A program made the position numbers and the translations under genes. Under the pieces are notes generated by a model that searched no databases, was not told the origin of the DNA, and saw only the letters and a list, made by a program, of their open reading frames with translations. This document shows, in pieces, positions 20,376-29,518 of a DNA stretch of 64,000 nucleotides (the first letter of the stretch is position 1; each line of letters starts with the position of its first letter). This DNA comes from Borrelia coriaceae (GTDB taxonomy: Bacteria > Spirochaetota > Spirochaetia > Borreliales > Borreliaceae), in the NCBI RefSeq assembly GCF_023035295.1, contig NZ_CP075076.1, positions 124,001-188,000 on the forward strand, in the 5' to 3' direction.

Positions 20376-21260
20376 ATTTTTGTATTTATCTGGAACCCAA
20401 TTTTTGACATACTCTTTATGAGTATCAACAAATTCAACAGCATTTTTATACTCCTGTCCAGGCTCCTTATAATTCTTTTTTATTAAAGGCAACAACAAAT
20501 CCTCCCCCCAATAAAAATTATCAAACACATAATAAGCATCAGGATCATCTTCTTTAAGCCCAAGTCTAACTAGAGAATGAATATTCTCAGGCCCCCCCAT
20601 TGACAACAAGGGATCATCTAAAAACTTAATATTATATTTGGCAAATGCCCAATGGGGCTTCCATAAAGGAACTAAAATCCACTCATTTTTCTTAATGGCA
20701 GATTCTAAACTTGCAAGCATTACGCTCTCACTTGAGGAAATGAGCTCATACTCCTTATCTAACCCATAACGCTTGAGAGTTTCTTCTACAGAAAGTTGAG
20801 TACCCGCCCCCGCATCTATTCCTACCATTTTATTTTTAAATTCAGAGCCTCTACCCTTAAGCTCAACAATACTTGAAATTGTAACATAACTTGGCACCAC
20901 AAATCCCTGCAATGTTCCCTCATAATTAGCACCAAGATCAACAAATTTATCCTTAAATTTTTCATAATAAAATTTATCAGCAGTAGGAACCCATGCAGAT
21001 ACCATACCATCTACCTGTCCCGATGCTAAATATTGATACATTATAGATGCTGTAACAGGAAATATCTCTACACTATATCCTATCTTCTCAAAAATAACCT
21101 TCATAATATTAGTAGCAACCGTTTCTCCTATCCAATTAACATATGCTATTTTAATGGACCTTGAACTTTGAAAGCTATTATCCTTAGAATTATCATTTTT
21201 ATCACAAGAGAATAAAGCCAACATCAAACTTATACAAACAGACATCAATAAACCTTTCAT
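20364..21260 (-). CDS. proX: Glycine betaine/proline ABC transporter substrate-binding lipoprotein
   Basis: 298 residues, OpuAC/ProX family. The signal sequence ends in a lipobox LALFSC (Cys19). The mature part has [20 protein letters not shown] at the start and Trp-containing betaine-cage segments such as [10 protein letters not shown] and [14 protein letters not shown]. It captures the compatible solute in the periplasm for ProVW. ATG with an AGGAGAATT site, third gene of proV-proW-proX. Its stop overlaps yidD by 12 bases. Substrate (betaine versus proline or choline) is inferred from the family only. Confidence 0.92.
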   Translation of the reverse strand: MKGLLMSVCISLMLALFSCDKNDNSKDNSFQSSRSIKIAYVNWIGETVATNIMKVIFEKIGYSVEIFPVTASIMYQYLASGQVDGMVSAWVPTADKFYYEKFKDKFVDLGANYEGTLQGFVVPSYVTISSIVELKGRGSEFKNKMVGIDAGAGTQLSVEETLKRYGLDKEYELISSSESVMLASLESAIKKNEWILVPLWKPHWAFAKYNIKFLDDPLLSMGGPENIHSLVRLGLKEDDPDAYYVFDNFYWGEDLLLPLIKKNYKEPGQEYKNAVEFVDTHKEYVKNWVPDKYKNLFN

Positions 21261-21296
21261 AAATTAATTCTCCTATTACGACACAAAAATAAAATA

Positions 21297-22196
21297 TTAT
21301 TTATTATACATTTCTAAAAATCTCTTGAACTTATTTTCTTTTTTTCCTCCATAATTATCAGTGTTTAAGTAACTAAATTTAATAAAAATAGCCTGCATGA
21401 TCCTATCTAAAATAATAGCTATTACCACAACAGCTAATCCAGATATTAAGCCTTCACCAAAATGCAACCTCTCAACAGAATATATCACAGTTCTGCCAAG
21501 CCCTGATGAACCAACCATTGCCGCAATTACTATCATAGATATAGCCATCATTATTGACTGATTAATTCCCTCTATTATGCTTTGAAGAGCTAATGGTAAC
21601 TGAATCTGAAAAAGAATACGAATATTACTACTTCCAAAAGATTTTGCAGCCTCAATAACTTCACCTGGAACTTGAACAATCCCTAATCTTGTATACCTAA
21701 TAACTGGAGGCATTGCAAAAATTATTGTAGCAAAAATAGCTGAAGATGTACCCATACCAAAAAAAGGTATAGCCGGTATTAAATAAATAAACGGAGGCAT
21801 CGCCTGCATCAAATCAAGCAATGGCTTTAAAAATACATAAAACTTTGAATAATACCCACCTAAAATACCTATTGAAATTCCCCAAATTACCGAAAAAAAT
21901 ACAGACACAAAAATAATCGATATTGTATCCATTGACACTTCCCAAAGATTAAAATACAAAATAAAACAAAATCCTAACATAATCAAAAGCGCTAATCTTT
22001 TCTTTAAAAATAAAAAGCTCAAAACACAAATTATAATAATAAAAAAAACAGGATTAATCAAAAGAAACAATTTTTTCAAGCTGTCGTAAAAAAAAATTAC
22101 AACATTTACAAACCCTATACCACTAGAATTTGAAAAATTGTCAACTAAAAAATTAAAAGCCTTATCTATATTAGCAACTATAAAATCTCTACTCAT
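21297..22196 (-). CDS. proW: Glycine betaine/proline ABC transporter permease
   Basis: 299 residues. Six or seven hydrophobic segments (for example 45-65, 68-83, 90-115, 130-165, 225-250). The EAA-type coupling loop GEVIEAAKSFGSSNIRILFQIQLPLALQSI at about 178-207 is the site that meets the ATPase, and MPPFIYLIPAIPFFGMG is typical of the ProW/OpuAB group. It forms the transmembrane channel with ProV. The ATG lies 6 bases after the proV stop, so both are co-translated. Confidence 0.93.
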   Translation of the reverse strand: MSRDFIVANIDKAFNFLVDNFSNSSGIGFVNVVIFFYDSLKKLFLLINPVFFIIIICVLSFLFLKKRLALLIMLGFCFILYFNLWEVSMDTISIIFVSVFFSVIWGISIGILGGYYSKFYVFLKPLLDLMQAMPPFIYLIPAIPFFGMGTSSAIFATIIFAMPPVIRYTRLGIVQVPGEVIEAAKSFGSSNIRILFQIQLPLALQSIIEGINQSIMMAISMIVIAAMVGSSGLGRTVIYSVERLHFGEGLISGLAVVVIAIILDRIMQAIFIKFSYLNTDNYGGKKENKFKRFLEMYNK

Positions 22197-22202
22197 AAAT
22201 AA

Positions 22203-23321
22203 CTATCTTGCCAATAAGTTAGCAATCTCCCCTAAATCAATATATCCAATAATATCATCTTGTTGACCTTTTACAATTAAATAATCCAGTTTATTTAAAT
22301 ATTTAACCACACTTTTAATCTCATCACCTAAACCTAAATTTAAAGAAACAAGATTACTAGATTTTTTATTAATAGACACATCATACAAACTGAAATTATC
22401 ACTTTCTTTTTCAAGAATCACATTAAATTTACCAACATCACCGCTAAGAGAAAAATCCATTTTAATAATATCTTTAATTTTTAAAATATTTAAAACGGGA
22501 AGATTTTTAATAAAATTAGCTATAAAATCTGTTCTAGGATCTCTTAATATTTCCAAGGGTCTACCTACCTGAACAATCTCACCATCTTTCATAAAAGCAA
22601 TTCTATTGCCCAATTTAAAAGCTTCAATTAAATCATGAGTAATAAATACTACCGTCTTTTTTAATTTGTCTACCAACTTTAAAAGCTCACTTTGCATTTC
22701 ACCCCTAATTAAAGGATCAAGAGCTGAAAAAGCTTCATCCATTAAAAGGATATCCGGATTAACTACTAAAGCTCGCGCTATGCCTACTCTCTGCTTCATC
22801 CCACCTGAAAGCTCATTTATATATTTATATTTAGAATCTTCAAGACCCACAAGAGTTAAAATATCAAGTGCTCGTTGAATCCTAACTTTTTTAGGAACAT
22901 TCTTAACTTCAAGTCCATAAGTCACATTCCTTAAAACATTCATATGTGGAAAAAGTCCAAAATTCTGAAAAACCATGGCAAATTTATCTTTTCTTAAAGC
23001 AGAGAGATCTTTTTGATTAATATCATTCATTTCAATATTATCAACCAAAATCGAACCAGAATCTATTTTATGTATACCATTCAAACATCTAACAAAAGTA
23101 GATTTGCCACAACCTGACATACCCATAATAACTAAAATTTCATTCTCATACACATCAAGACTGATATTTGCATTTGCAATAAACACAGAGGATTCTTTGT
23201 AAATGTCAGCTCTATTTTTACCACTCTCATAACTCTTTATAGCTTTAACTATTTGTTTTTTATTTTGATTATAAGAAAATGTTTTATAAAGGTTTCTGAC
23301 TTTAACACTAGCCTTAGACAA
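22203..23321 (-). CDS. proV: Glycine betaine/proline ABC transporter ATP-binding protein
   Basis: 372 residues. Walker A GMSGCGKST (67-75), signature LSGGMKQRVGIARAL and Walker B ILLMDEAFSALDP are all intact. An N-terminal extension of about 50 residues ahead of the ATPase fold and a C-terminal accessory domain of about 100 residues are typical of ProV/OpuAA; the C-terminal part (NKLDYLIVKGQQDDIIGYID) resembles one degenerate CBS unit, the osmosensing module in OpuA. TTG start preceded by AGGAG and 6-7 Ts. A TATAAT lies at 23344-23349 on the minus strand. Confidence 0.93.
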   Translation of the reverse strand: MSKASVKVRNLYKTFSYNQNKKQIVKAIKSYESGKNRADIYKESSVFIANANISLDVYENEILVIMGMSGCGKSTFVRCLNGIHKIDSGSILVDNIEMNDINQKDLSALRKDKFAMVFQNFGLFPHMNVLRNVTYGLEVKNVPKKVRIQRALDILTLVGLEDSKYKYINELSGGMKQRVGIARALVVNPDILLMDEAFSALDPLIRGEMQSELLKLVDKLKKTVVFITHDLIEAFKLGNRIAFMKDGEIVQVGRPLEILRDPRTDFIANFIKNLPVLNILKIKDIIKMDFSLSGDVGKFNVILEKESDNFSLYDVSINKKSSNLVSLNLGLGDEIKSVVKYLNKLDYLIVKGQQDDIIGYIDLGEIANLLAR

Positions 23322-23411
23322 AAAAAACTCCTAACATGAAAACATTATAACTATACATAAATCAATATTAATTATACTAAAATATCAGAATTTTGATTGA
23401 CACAAATAAAA

Positions 23412-23437
23412 ATAAGGGTCTGCTAAAAGACCCTTAT
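23412..23437 (-). terminator. Rho-independent terminator of flaB
   Basis: Perfect 10-bp stem ATAAGGGTCT / AGACCCTTAT with a six-base loop. On the minus strand it follows the flaB stop by 14 bases and is followed by TTTTTATTTG, so it terminates the flaB transcript. It is the best terminator in the window. Confidence 0.88.
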
Positions 23438-23451
23438 CCAAAAAATAAAAT

Positions 23452-24453
23452 TTATCTAAGTAATGATAATACATATTGAGGCACTTGATTAGCTTGTGCA
23501 ATCATAGCCATCGCAGATTGTGTCAAAATGCTGCTAGTTGTAGATGCCACAACTTCATCTGTCATTGTTGCATCTTTAATTTGAGCATAAGATGCTTTTA
23601 AATTTTCAATAGCATATTCTGTGCTATCCTTAATAGACTCAAGCCTGTTTTGGAAAGCACCGAGATTTGCTCTTTGATCAGTTACCATTCTGATAGCATC
23701 CTCTATCTTTGCAAGTGATATATTAGCATCAACAGCAGTTGTAACATTAATTGGAGAATTAACTCCACCTTGAGCTGGAGCTGCTACTGCACCTTGTCCA
23801 GCTTGAACTCCTTCTTCTTGTGCACCTTCAGCTACAGCAGGCTGAGCACCTTCACCTGCAAAAAGATTTGCAATATTAGATGCAAAAATATTAACAGCAA
23901 TTGCTTCGTCCTGATTTGCTCCCACTTGTACTCTCAATGTCCATGAAGCTTGTGAGCCAGCTAATGATGCTGGTGTGTTAATTTTTGCAGGTTGCATTCC
24001 AAGCTCTTCAGCTGTTTTTACATTCTCAGCAGCTGATTTATTAGACAACATATGCATTTGATTGTATTGAGCTTGATCAGAAATTCTGTTAATTTCATCT
24101 GTAAGTTGCTCAATCTCAATTTGAATAGAACCTCTGTCTGCATCTGAATATGTACCATTACCAGACTGAACAGCAAGTTCTTTCATTCTTACTAATACTT
24201 TCTCTACTTCATCCAAATTTCCTTCTGTTGTTTGAATAAAATTTATAGCCTTTGAAGTATTTCTAGAAGCCTGAGATAATCCTCTAATTTGAGCATTAAT
24301 CTTTCCAGCAACACCCATACCAGCAGCATCATCAGATGCACGATTAATTCTATACCCACTAGAAAGTTTTTCTTGAGTTTTGCTAAGATTAGCAGCATTA
24401 ATGCTATTATTTCTTGAAGCATTTATAGCTGACGTATTATGATTTATGATCAT
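23452..24453 (-). CDS. flaB: Flagellin, major periplasmic flagellar filament protein
   Basis: 333 residues. Conserved N-terminal D0/D1 (MIINHNTSAINASRNNSI and LSSGYRINRASDDAAG) and C-terminal D1/D0 (NQVPQYVLSLLR) flank a short variable centre rich in Ala, Gly, Gln and Glu (about 197-235, with two EGAQ repeats), the hypervariable part that separates Borrelia species and resembles relapsing-fever strains. It forms the filament of the periplasmic flagella and is a skeletal element of the cell. A strong GGAGGAAATG site precedes the ATG; the leader is short and the GGA is a possible CsrA target. Own promoter and terminator. Confidence 0.98.
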   Translation of the reverse strand: MIINHNTSAINASRNNSINAANLSKTQEKLSSGYRINRASDDAAGMGVAGKINAQIRGLSQASRNTSKAINFIQTTEGNLDEVEKVLVRMKELAVQSGNGTYSDADRGSIQIEIEQLTDEINRISDQAQYNQMHMLSNKSAAENVKTAEELGMQPAKINTPASLAGSQASWTLRVQVGANQDEAIAVNIFASNIANLFAGEGAQPAVAEGAQEEGVQAGQGAVAAPAQGGVNSPINVTTAVDANISLAKIEDAIRMVTDQRANLGAFQNRLESIKDSTEYAIENLKASYAQIKDATMTDEVVASTTSSILTQSAMAMIAQANQVPQYVLSLLR

Positions 24454-24477
24454 ATATCATTTCCTCCGTGACAAATT

Positions 24478-24505
24478 AATATAGTTTTTTTAACATTTTT
24501 GACAA
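24478..24505 (-). promoter_or_regulatory. flaB promoter
   Basis: On the minus strand, -35 TTGTCA (24505-24500), spacer of 16 bases, -10 TATATT (24483-24478). This predicts a start near 24471 and a leader of about 18 bases holding CACGGAGG, where the GGA overlaps the ribosome-binding site. It looks like a housekeeping sigma-70 promoter rather than a sigma-28 promoter. Confidence 0.68.
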
Positions 24506-24516
24506 ATCCATTTGTC
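24501..24516. promoter_or_regulatory. Palindrome overlapping the flaB -35 box
   Basis: GACAAAT-CC-ATTTGTC is a perfect 7-bp inverted repeat with a 2-base centre, covering most of the -35 hexamer. The half site TGACAAAT recurs at 24469-24476, 31 bases from the copy at 24500-24507. The loop is too small for a terminator, so an operator is the better guess. No factor is known from the sequence. Confidence 0.45.
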
Positions 24517-24575
24517 TCTTTAAAAGGATATCACAAAAACAAGAAAAAAATAAATACAATATTAATTTAAATTTA

Positions 24576-26573
24576 TTACCTTCCCCTATTCAAATTTAAA
24601 GATTTAAGAATTTCCTCTTGTTCCTTCATCCGCTTTACAGTGAAATCTAAAGTATTAAGTTCCCCTTCAACTTTCTTTTCTTTCTCTTCATACTTTTTTT
24701 TATAATCTTCAACCACATTTTTCTCATTGGGAATTTTAATATCATAATTTCTTATCTTATTATAAATAAATCCTCCAGCACTTATTAAAGGAGATAAATA
24801 ATCACCAAGCATCTTAGCAAGCCCATCATCATAAATGCGGTCATCATTAAAATCAACTGCAAAGAGTTCCTTAACTGAACTCATATTGTTTTGTAGTATC
24901 TCATTAAATTTTTTATCATCAAGGTCTAAATAACGTGAAAGACCTCCTGAAGAAGACATAGACTTAGTAAATACCCCTATTTGATTAATAATTGAAAAAT
25001 TAGGATCATTGGTCCTGTAAGCATTAAACATTATTGATTCTAATCTTGATTTAATATTTCTTAATGTAAGCTCAGCTCTAAGTATTCCTAAATTTTTATA
25101 AGCCTCTTCCCTTTCATCTTCTGTTAAATAAGTCCATTCCTCAAGTAAATCTGATTTTTGACCATCCAAATTAGCCTCATTTAAACCTACAATATTAATT
25201 TCAGCTAAAACCGCATTATAAGCTATCAAAAAATCTAACAAAAGTTTTTTTATCCCCTCGTAATCAGGCTCAACTCGAACAACAATAGTATCATCTGATG
25301 CTTGTTTTAAATTCAATGTAACATTCGGAATTAAATCATTAATAACATTTGAATCACGCTCAACATCAACTCCATCAAACTTAATTTTTGCATTTTCTGC
25401 AAAACTCTTGGCATTTATTGGCAAGTAACCATCTCTATTTTTTGGATCAAAAATTTCAATATTACGAACAACAAAAACTTTATTATTAACTTTATTTTCG
25501 ATATTGATCTCTTGTAGATCTGACAGTGCACCAATGTCAACCTCAACTTTTTCAAAATCACTTGCAACATTTATTGGAGGTAATTCCAAAGAATCCTTAC
25601 CATTATGAATTTTAATCATATTCATCTGAATATACTGCTTTTCTCTCAAAAGAGGCTTACTATCAAATTCAAGATCAATGATGCTATCCTCACCTTCAAC
25701 CTTGGCACCCTCAAATGTAGCTTCTCCAGGATTAAAAACAATTTCGCTTAAAATACCCTTATTATCTGTATCATAATATTTAATCTCAAATCTAATTTTA
25801 CTTCTACTGCTAATTTCAATATTCTCTGGGATATCTATTGCAATCTCTGAGAGAGGCTCTAATACAACGTCACCATCATCAAAAGAAATTCTATTCATAC
25901 TATTTTGTTGAGTACTCACAATTTCTGATAAACTTGGACTAAAATTTGTTGTAAGTTCACTTAAAATACCTATCTGCTTAGCAAGTTTTAAAGCTGCATC
26001 TTTCATAATAAGTCTATTATTCTCACCTTCCTTTAAAGACCTTAAAATCAGCCTATTATTTCCAGCACTATCACTCTTCACAAGTTTAGCAGACAAAAAC
26101 CCCTTACCTCGATTATTAATATCCTTAACAAGGGATTCAATATCTCCATTATTTCTAATTTTAATCTCTTTATCGCCAACTAAAAATACATAATCTCCTA
26201 CAGGAATATTAATTTCCTTTTGTTTAAAATTAGAAGATAAAAAAATATCAGAACTTGCTACCTGATTAACATCAATTTTATAAGTTTCATTTTTAGCTCC
26301 ATAGCGAGCAGATAAAGAAAGAACATCATCATTACCAGAATTACCTGACATATAATTAAAAGGACTATTAATAGAGGTAATTTGCTTGGCAATTGAATTT
26401 AAAGTAGAAACCTTCTTATTAATTATTTGCCAAGCACGTTTCTCTTGCTCTAAATGCTCAAGCTTTTTTACAGATTCATCTACTTTAGCCTTATCAGGCT
26501 TAAGTATAGACTCACGGATTTCTTTAATATTATATTTACTATCTAAACCTGGAACAAAAAATCCAGAAGACAT
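24576..26573 (-). CDS. fliD: Flagellar filament cap / hook-associated protein 2
   Basis: 665 residues. N-terminal FliD_N region (SSGFFVPGLDSKYNIKEIRE and the coiled part KLEHLEQEKRAWQIINKKVS) and C-terminal FliD_C region with the final coiled coil (VVEDYKKKYEEKEKKVEGEL, about 624-643) are visible. It caps the growing filament and guides flagellin folding. In spirochetes FliD is longer than in enteric bacteria (about 470), and this length is normal for Borrelia. Upstream of and separately transcribed from flaB; ATG after TTAAGAGG. Confidence 0.93.
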   Translation of the reverse strand: MSSGFFVPGLDSKYNIKEIRESILKPDKAKVDESVKKLEHLEQEKRAWQIINKKVSTLNSIAKQITSINSPFNYMSGNSGNDDVLSLSARYGAKNETYKIDVNQVASSDIFLSSNFKQKEINIPVGDYVFLVGDKEIKIRNNGDIESLVKDINNRGKGFLSAKLVKSDSAGNNRLILRSLKEGENNRLIMKDAALKLAKQIGILSELTTNFSPSLSEIVSTQQNSMNRISFDDGDVVLEPLSEIAIDIPENIEISSRSKIRFEIKYYDTDNKGILSEIVFNPGEATFEGAKVEGEDSIIDLEFDSKPLLREKQYIQMNMIKIHNGKDSLELPPINVASDFEKVEVDIGALSDLQEINIENKVNNKVFVVRNIEIFDPKNRDGYLPINAKSFAENAKIKFDGVDVERDSNVINDLIPNVTLNLKQASDDTIVVRVEPDYEGIKKLLLDFLIAYNAVLAEINIVGLNEANLDGQKSDLLEEWTYLTEDEREEAYKNLGILRAELTLRNIKSRLESIMFNAYRTNDPNFSIINQIGVFTKSMSSSGGLSRYLDLDDKKFNEILQNNMSSVKELFAVDFNDDRIYDDGLAKMLGDYLSPLISAGGFIYNKIRNYDIKIPNEKNVVEDYKKKYEEKEKKVEGELNTLDFTVKRMKEQEEILKSLNLNRGR

Positions 26574-26688
26574 TACAACACCTCTTAATTAAAAAGTTTA
26601 ACATAAAAAATATAAATTATTACACACAAAATCATGTACTATTCTAAAATTAACGAAAAATATCTCATTATAAGACAAACAAAAAACT

Positions 26689-26720
26689 AAGCATCTTTAA
26701 AAAAGATATTTGCTTATAGT
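26689..26720 (+). promoter_or_regulatory. Probable nagA promoter with imperfect inverted repeat
   Basis: A TATAGT -10-like hexamer at 26715-26720 lies 27 bases ahead of the nagA ATG, which has an AGGAG site. It overlaps an inverted repeat with a 4-base bulge: AAGCA-TCTTT and AAAGA-(TATT)-TGCTT. No good -35 was found, so both calls are weak. Confidence 0.35.
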
Positions 26721-26747
26721 AAAATTTAGGTTTATAGGAGAATCAAT

Positions 26748-27953
26748 ATGCCAAATTTTTGTTTATTCAATTCAAAATCCGTACTAACCGGAAATGATAA
26801 AATAGACAATTCAGCGGTCCTTGTTAAGGATAATACAATCTTTGACATAGTAACAGCTGATAGACTTGAAAAAATTGACCTACAAGACTATGAAATGATT
26901 GATGTTAAGGGTAACTACATAACACCTGGCCTTTATGATAATCACATACATGGATTTTATGGCTACGGAACAGACCAATGTTCAACAAACTCAATACTTC
27001 AAATGTCAAAATATTTAGCAGAGTATGGAGTAGTAGGATTTCTACCGACACTTTACCCACGTCCAACTGAAGAAATGATTGCAACAATCAAAGCATGTAC
27101 CGAAGCAATAGGCAAAGAAAAGGGTGCAAAAATTTTAGGACTTCATCTTGAAGGACCATTCTTCTCTCCTGAAAAAAAAGGCGCACATCGGACCTCTTAT
27201 CTTCAAAAACCAAGCATTGAAATCATGAAAAAATTCATAGAAGCCGCAGGGGGAACCTTTACAGATTCTTTTGGGAGGAAAAAAACAAATATTGCAACAA
27301 TGACAGTCGCACCCGAACTTAAGGGCATGAGAGAACTTGCAATGTTTTGCATGGAAAACAACATCACACTCCAAGCAGGGCATACCAATGCAAAATATGA
27401 AAATATGATTGAAGGGTTCCAAGTAGGCATACTACATACAACACACTTTTTCAACGCAATGTCAAAACTTGATCACAGAAATCCAAATGCAATAGGCGCT
27501 ACCTTAATTCATGGAGATGTATCTTGTGAAATTATAGCTGACGGACATCATATTCATCCAAAACTCGTTCTAATGCTGAGAAAACTTAAAGACATAAGCA
27601 AATTGGTCCTTGTAACTGATGGACTTACACCAACACTACAACCATCTGGAAAACTAATAGCTAATGGAGAAGAAGTGTACCTTAAAAAAGACGGATTATT
27701 TCACATCGTAGAAAATGATACAATAGCAGGCTCCGCACTCACAATGATACAAGGCATTAAAAATCTAGTAGAGTTTGGATACAGTTTAAGCGACGCTATT
27801 CAAGCAAGCTCATACAATCCAACAAGGATAATTAATCTTGAAAAAAAAGGATTAATATGCCATGGTTATGATGCAAATATAAATGTCCTTGACAAAGACT
27901 TAGATTTAAAATTAACCATGATAGAATCAAAAATAATTTTCAATAAACTTTGA
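26748..27953 (+). CDS. nagA: N-acetylglucosamine-6-phosphate deacetylase
   Basis: 401 residues of the amidohydrolase superfamily. Metal and active-site motifs are present: NHIHGFYGYGTD (about 65-76), LHLEGPFFSPEKKG (about 132-145), QAGHTNAKY, HFFNAMSKLDHRNPN and the catalytic Asp in VTDGLTPTLQ. It removes acetate from GlcNAc-6-P, giving glucosamine-6-P for NagB. This fits use of tick chitobiose and free GlcNAc in Borrelia. First gene of nagA-nagB with a 32-base gap. Confidence 0.96.
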   Translation: MPNFCLFNSKSVLTGNDKIDNSAVLVKDNTIFDIVTADRLEKIDLQDYEMIDVKGNYITPGLYDNHIHGFYGYGTDQCSTNSILQMSKYLAEYGVVGFLPTLYPRPTEEMIATIKACTEAIGKEKGAKILGLHLEGPFFSPEKKGAHRTSYLQKPSIEIMKKFIEAAGGTFTDSFGRKKTNIATMTVAPELKGMRELAMFCMENNITLQAGHTNAKYENMIEGFQVGILHTTHFFNAMSKLDHRNPNAIGATLIHGDVSCEIIADGHHIHPKLVLMLRKLKDISKLVLVTDGLTPTLQPSGKLIANGEEVYLKKDGLFHIVENDTIAGSALTMIQGIKNLVEFGYSLSDAIQASSYNPTRIINLEKKGLICHGYDANINVLDKDLDLKLTMIESKIIFNKL

Positions 27954-27985
27954 TTTTATTCATTTATCAATACAAGGAGAAATAA

Positions 27986-28789
27986 ATGAGATTAATCATT
28001 AGACCTAACTATAATGACATTTCAAAATGGGCTGCTAATCATGTAGCCATAAGAATAAAAGAATTTTCACCAACAAAAGAAAAACCATTTATTTTAGGGC
28101 TCCCAACGGGTAGCTCACCAATGGGAATGTATAAAAATTTAATTGAAATGAATAAACTTGGAAAAATTTCATTTGAAAATGTAGTCACGTTTAACATGGA
28201 CGAATACATAGGGTTAGATAAAAATCATCCTGAAAGCTATCATTCATTTATGTGGAACAATTTCTTCTCACACATAGATATAAAAAAAGAAAATGTACAT
28301 ATATTAAATGGTAATGCTATCAATCTTATAAATGAATGTGAGGAATACGAGAACAAAATTAAATCTTACGGTGGTATTAGACTTTTTGTAGGAGGTATTG
28401 GACCTGATGGCCATATTGCCTTTAATGAACCTGGATCGTCATTAAAATCAAGAACAAGAATTAAAACTCTAACTCAAGACACAATTATTGCAAACTCAAG
28501 GTTCTTTGAAAATGATATTAATAAAGTTCCTAAAAGTTCATTAACAGTAGGAGTGGGAACAATTATGGATTCAAAAGAAGTGATGATTATAGTAAATGGA
28601 TACAACAAAGCAAGAGCATTAAAACACGCTATTGAAAAAGGAATTAATCACATGTGGACAATCAGTGCTCTGCAATTACATAAAAGTGCAATTATAGTAT
28701 CAGATGAATCTGCAACATATGAATTAAAAGTCGGAACAGTAAAATACTTCAATGACATTGAAAAAAATAATTTCAACAACGATATATAA
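27986..28789 (+). CDS. nagB: Glucosamine-6-phosphate deaminase
   Basis: 267 residues, the standard length. The phosphate-binding [11 protein letters not shown] (39-49), D72 in FNMDEYIGL, and D141/H143/E148 in [15 protein letters not shown] match the catalytic residues of the E. coli enzyme in both identity and number. It converts glucosamine-6-P to fructose-6-P plus ammonia, feeding glycolysis. An AAGGAG site precedes the ATG. No terminator immediately follows, but the spacer to sodA carries AAGGCAA (28810-28816) facing TTGCCTT (28854-28860). Confidence 0.97.
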   Translation: MRLIIRPNYNDISKWAANHVAIRIKEFSPTKEKPFILGLPTGSSPMGMYKNLIEMNKLGKISFENVVTFNMDEYIGLDKNHPESYHSFMWNNFFSHIDIKKENVHILNGNAINLINECEEYENKIKSYGGIRLFVGGIGPDGHIAFNEPGSSLKSRTRIKTLTQDTIIANSRFFENDINKVPKSSLTVGVGTIMDSKEVMIIVNGYNKARALKHAIEKGINHMWTISALQLHKSAIIVSDESATYELKVGTVKYFNDIEKNNFNNDI

Positions 28790-28883
28790 AAGTGTCATCA
28801 TGATTTCTTAAGGCAAATAAATACAAACACATAACCTAAGTACAAGGAAGAAATTGCCTTTAAGCTCAGCTTATAAAACATTT

Positions 28884-28914
28884 TATAATGAAATTATTCT
28901 ATGATTTCATTATA
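28884..28914 (-). terminator. Perfect hairpin covering the sodA stop codon
   Basis: TATAATGAAAT and ATTTCATTATA form an 11-bp stem with a 9-base loop. The sodA TAA is at the base of the loop, so the hairpin includes the last codons. Minus-strand sequence after it is AAATGTTTTATAAG. It is probably the terminator or 3' stabiliser of the secA-sodA mRNA; the stem is AT-only apart from one GC pair. Confidence 0.5.
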
Positions 28915-29505
28915 AACTCTTGAAACTTCTTCCCAATTTAAAGCCTTAAAGAAAGCATCGATATATTCAACTCTTCTATTTTGATATTTAAGGTAATAAG
29001 CATGTTCCCAAACATCAATACCTAAAATAGGCTTATAGTCCTCCATTAAAGGGCTGTCCTGATTTGACCTTGATATTACTTGTAATTCTCTATTTGCATG
29101 CAGAACTAGCCAAGCCCAACCACTCCCAAAAATACTCATAGCTGACTCTTTTAAAGCTACCTTAAGATTATCAAGACTGCCAAAAGTCATATTAACATGT
29201 TCTTCAAAACTCTCTAAAATATTATCTTTACTGCCAGGTTTCAAAGTTCTAAAATATAAATTATGATTAGAATATCCACCAGCATTATTTCTGATAGTTG
29301 CTTGGAATTCTTTAGGAAATCGATGAATATTTTTTAATATACTTTCAATATCCTTAGAACAATTTAATTCTGTCTTTTCAAGAACAGAATTTAAATTTAC
29401 TGTATAAGCATTATGATGTTTACTATGATGAATTTCCATTGTTTGAGCATCAATATACGGTTCTAAAGCATCATAAGCATAACTAAGTTCTGGTAATTTA
29501 AACAT
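28894..29505 (-). CDS. sodA: Superoxide dismutase (Mn/Fe type)
   Basis: 203 residues from the ATG at 29505, which has a perfect AGGAGG site; the longer frame back to 29586 is inside secA and is rejected. Metal ligands are visible in the N-terminal HHSKHHNAY region (26-34), in GSGWAWLV, and in [15 protein letters not shown]. It dismutates superoxide; in Borrelia, which avoids iron, the metal is known to be manganese. The gene follows secA by 13 bases and is probably co-transcribed with it. Confidence 0.95.
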   Translation of the reverse strand: MFKLPELSYAYDALEPYIDAQTMEIHHSKHHNAYTVNLNSVLEKTELNCSKDIESILKNIHRFPKEFQATIRNNAGGYSNHNLYFRTLKPGSKDNILESFEEHVNMTFGSLDNLKVALKESAMSIFGSGWAWLVLHANRELQVISRSNQDSPLMEDYKPILGIDVWEHAYYLKYQNRRVEYIDAFFKALNWEEVSRVYNEIIE

Positions 29506-29518
29506 AAAATCCTCCTTG

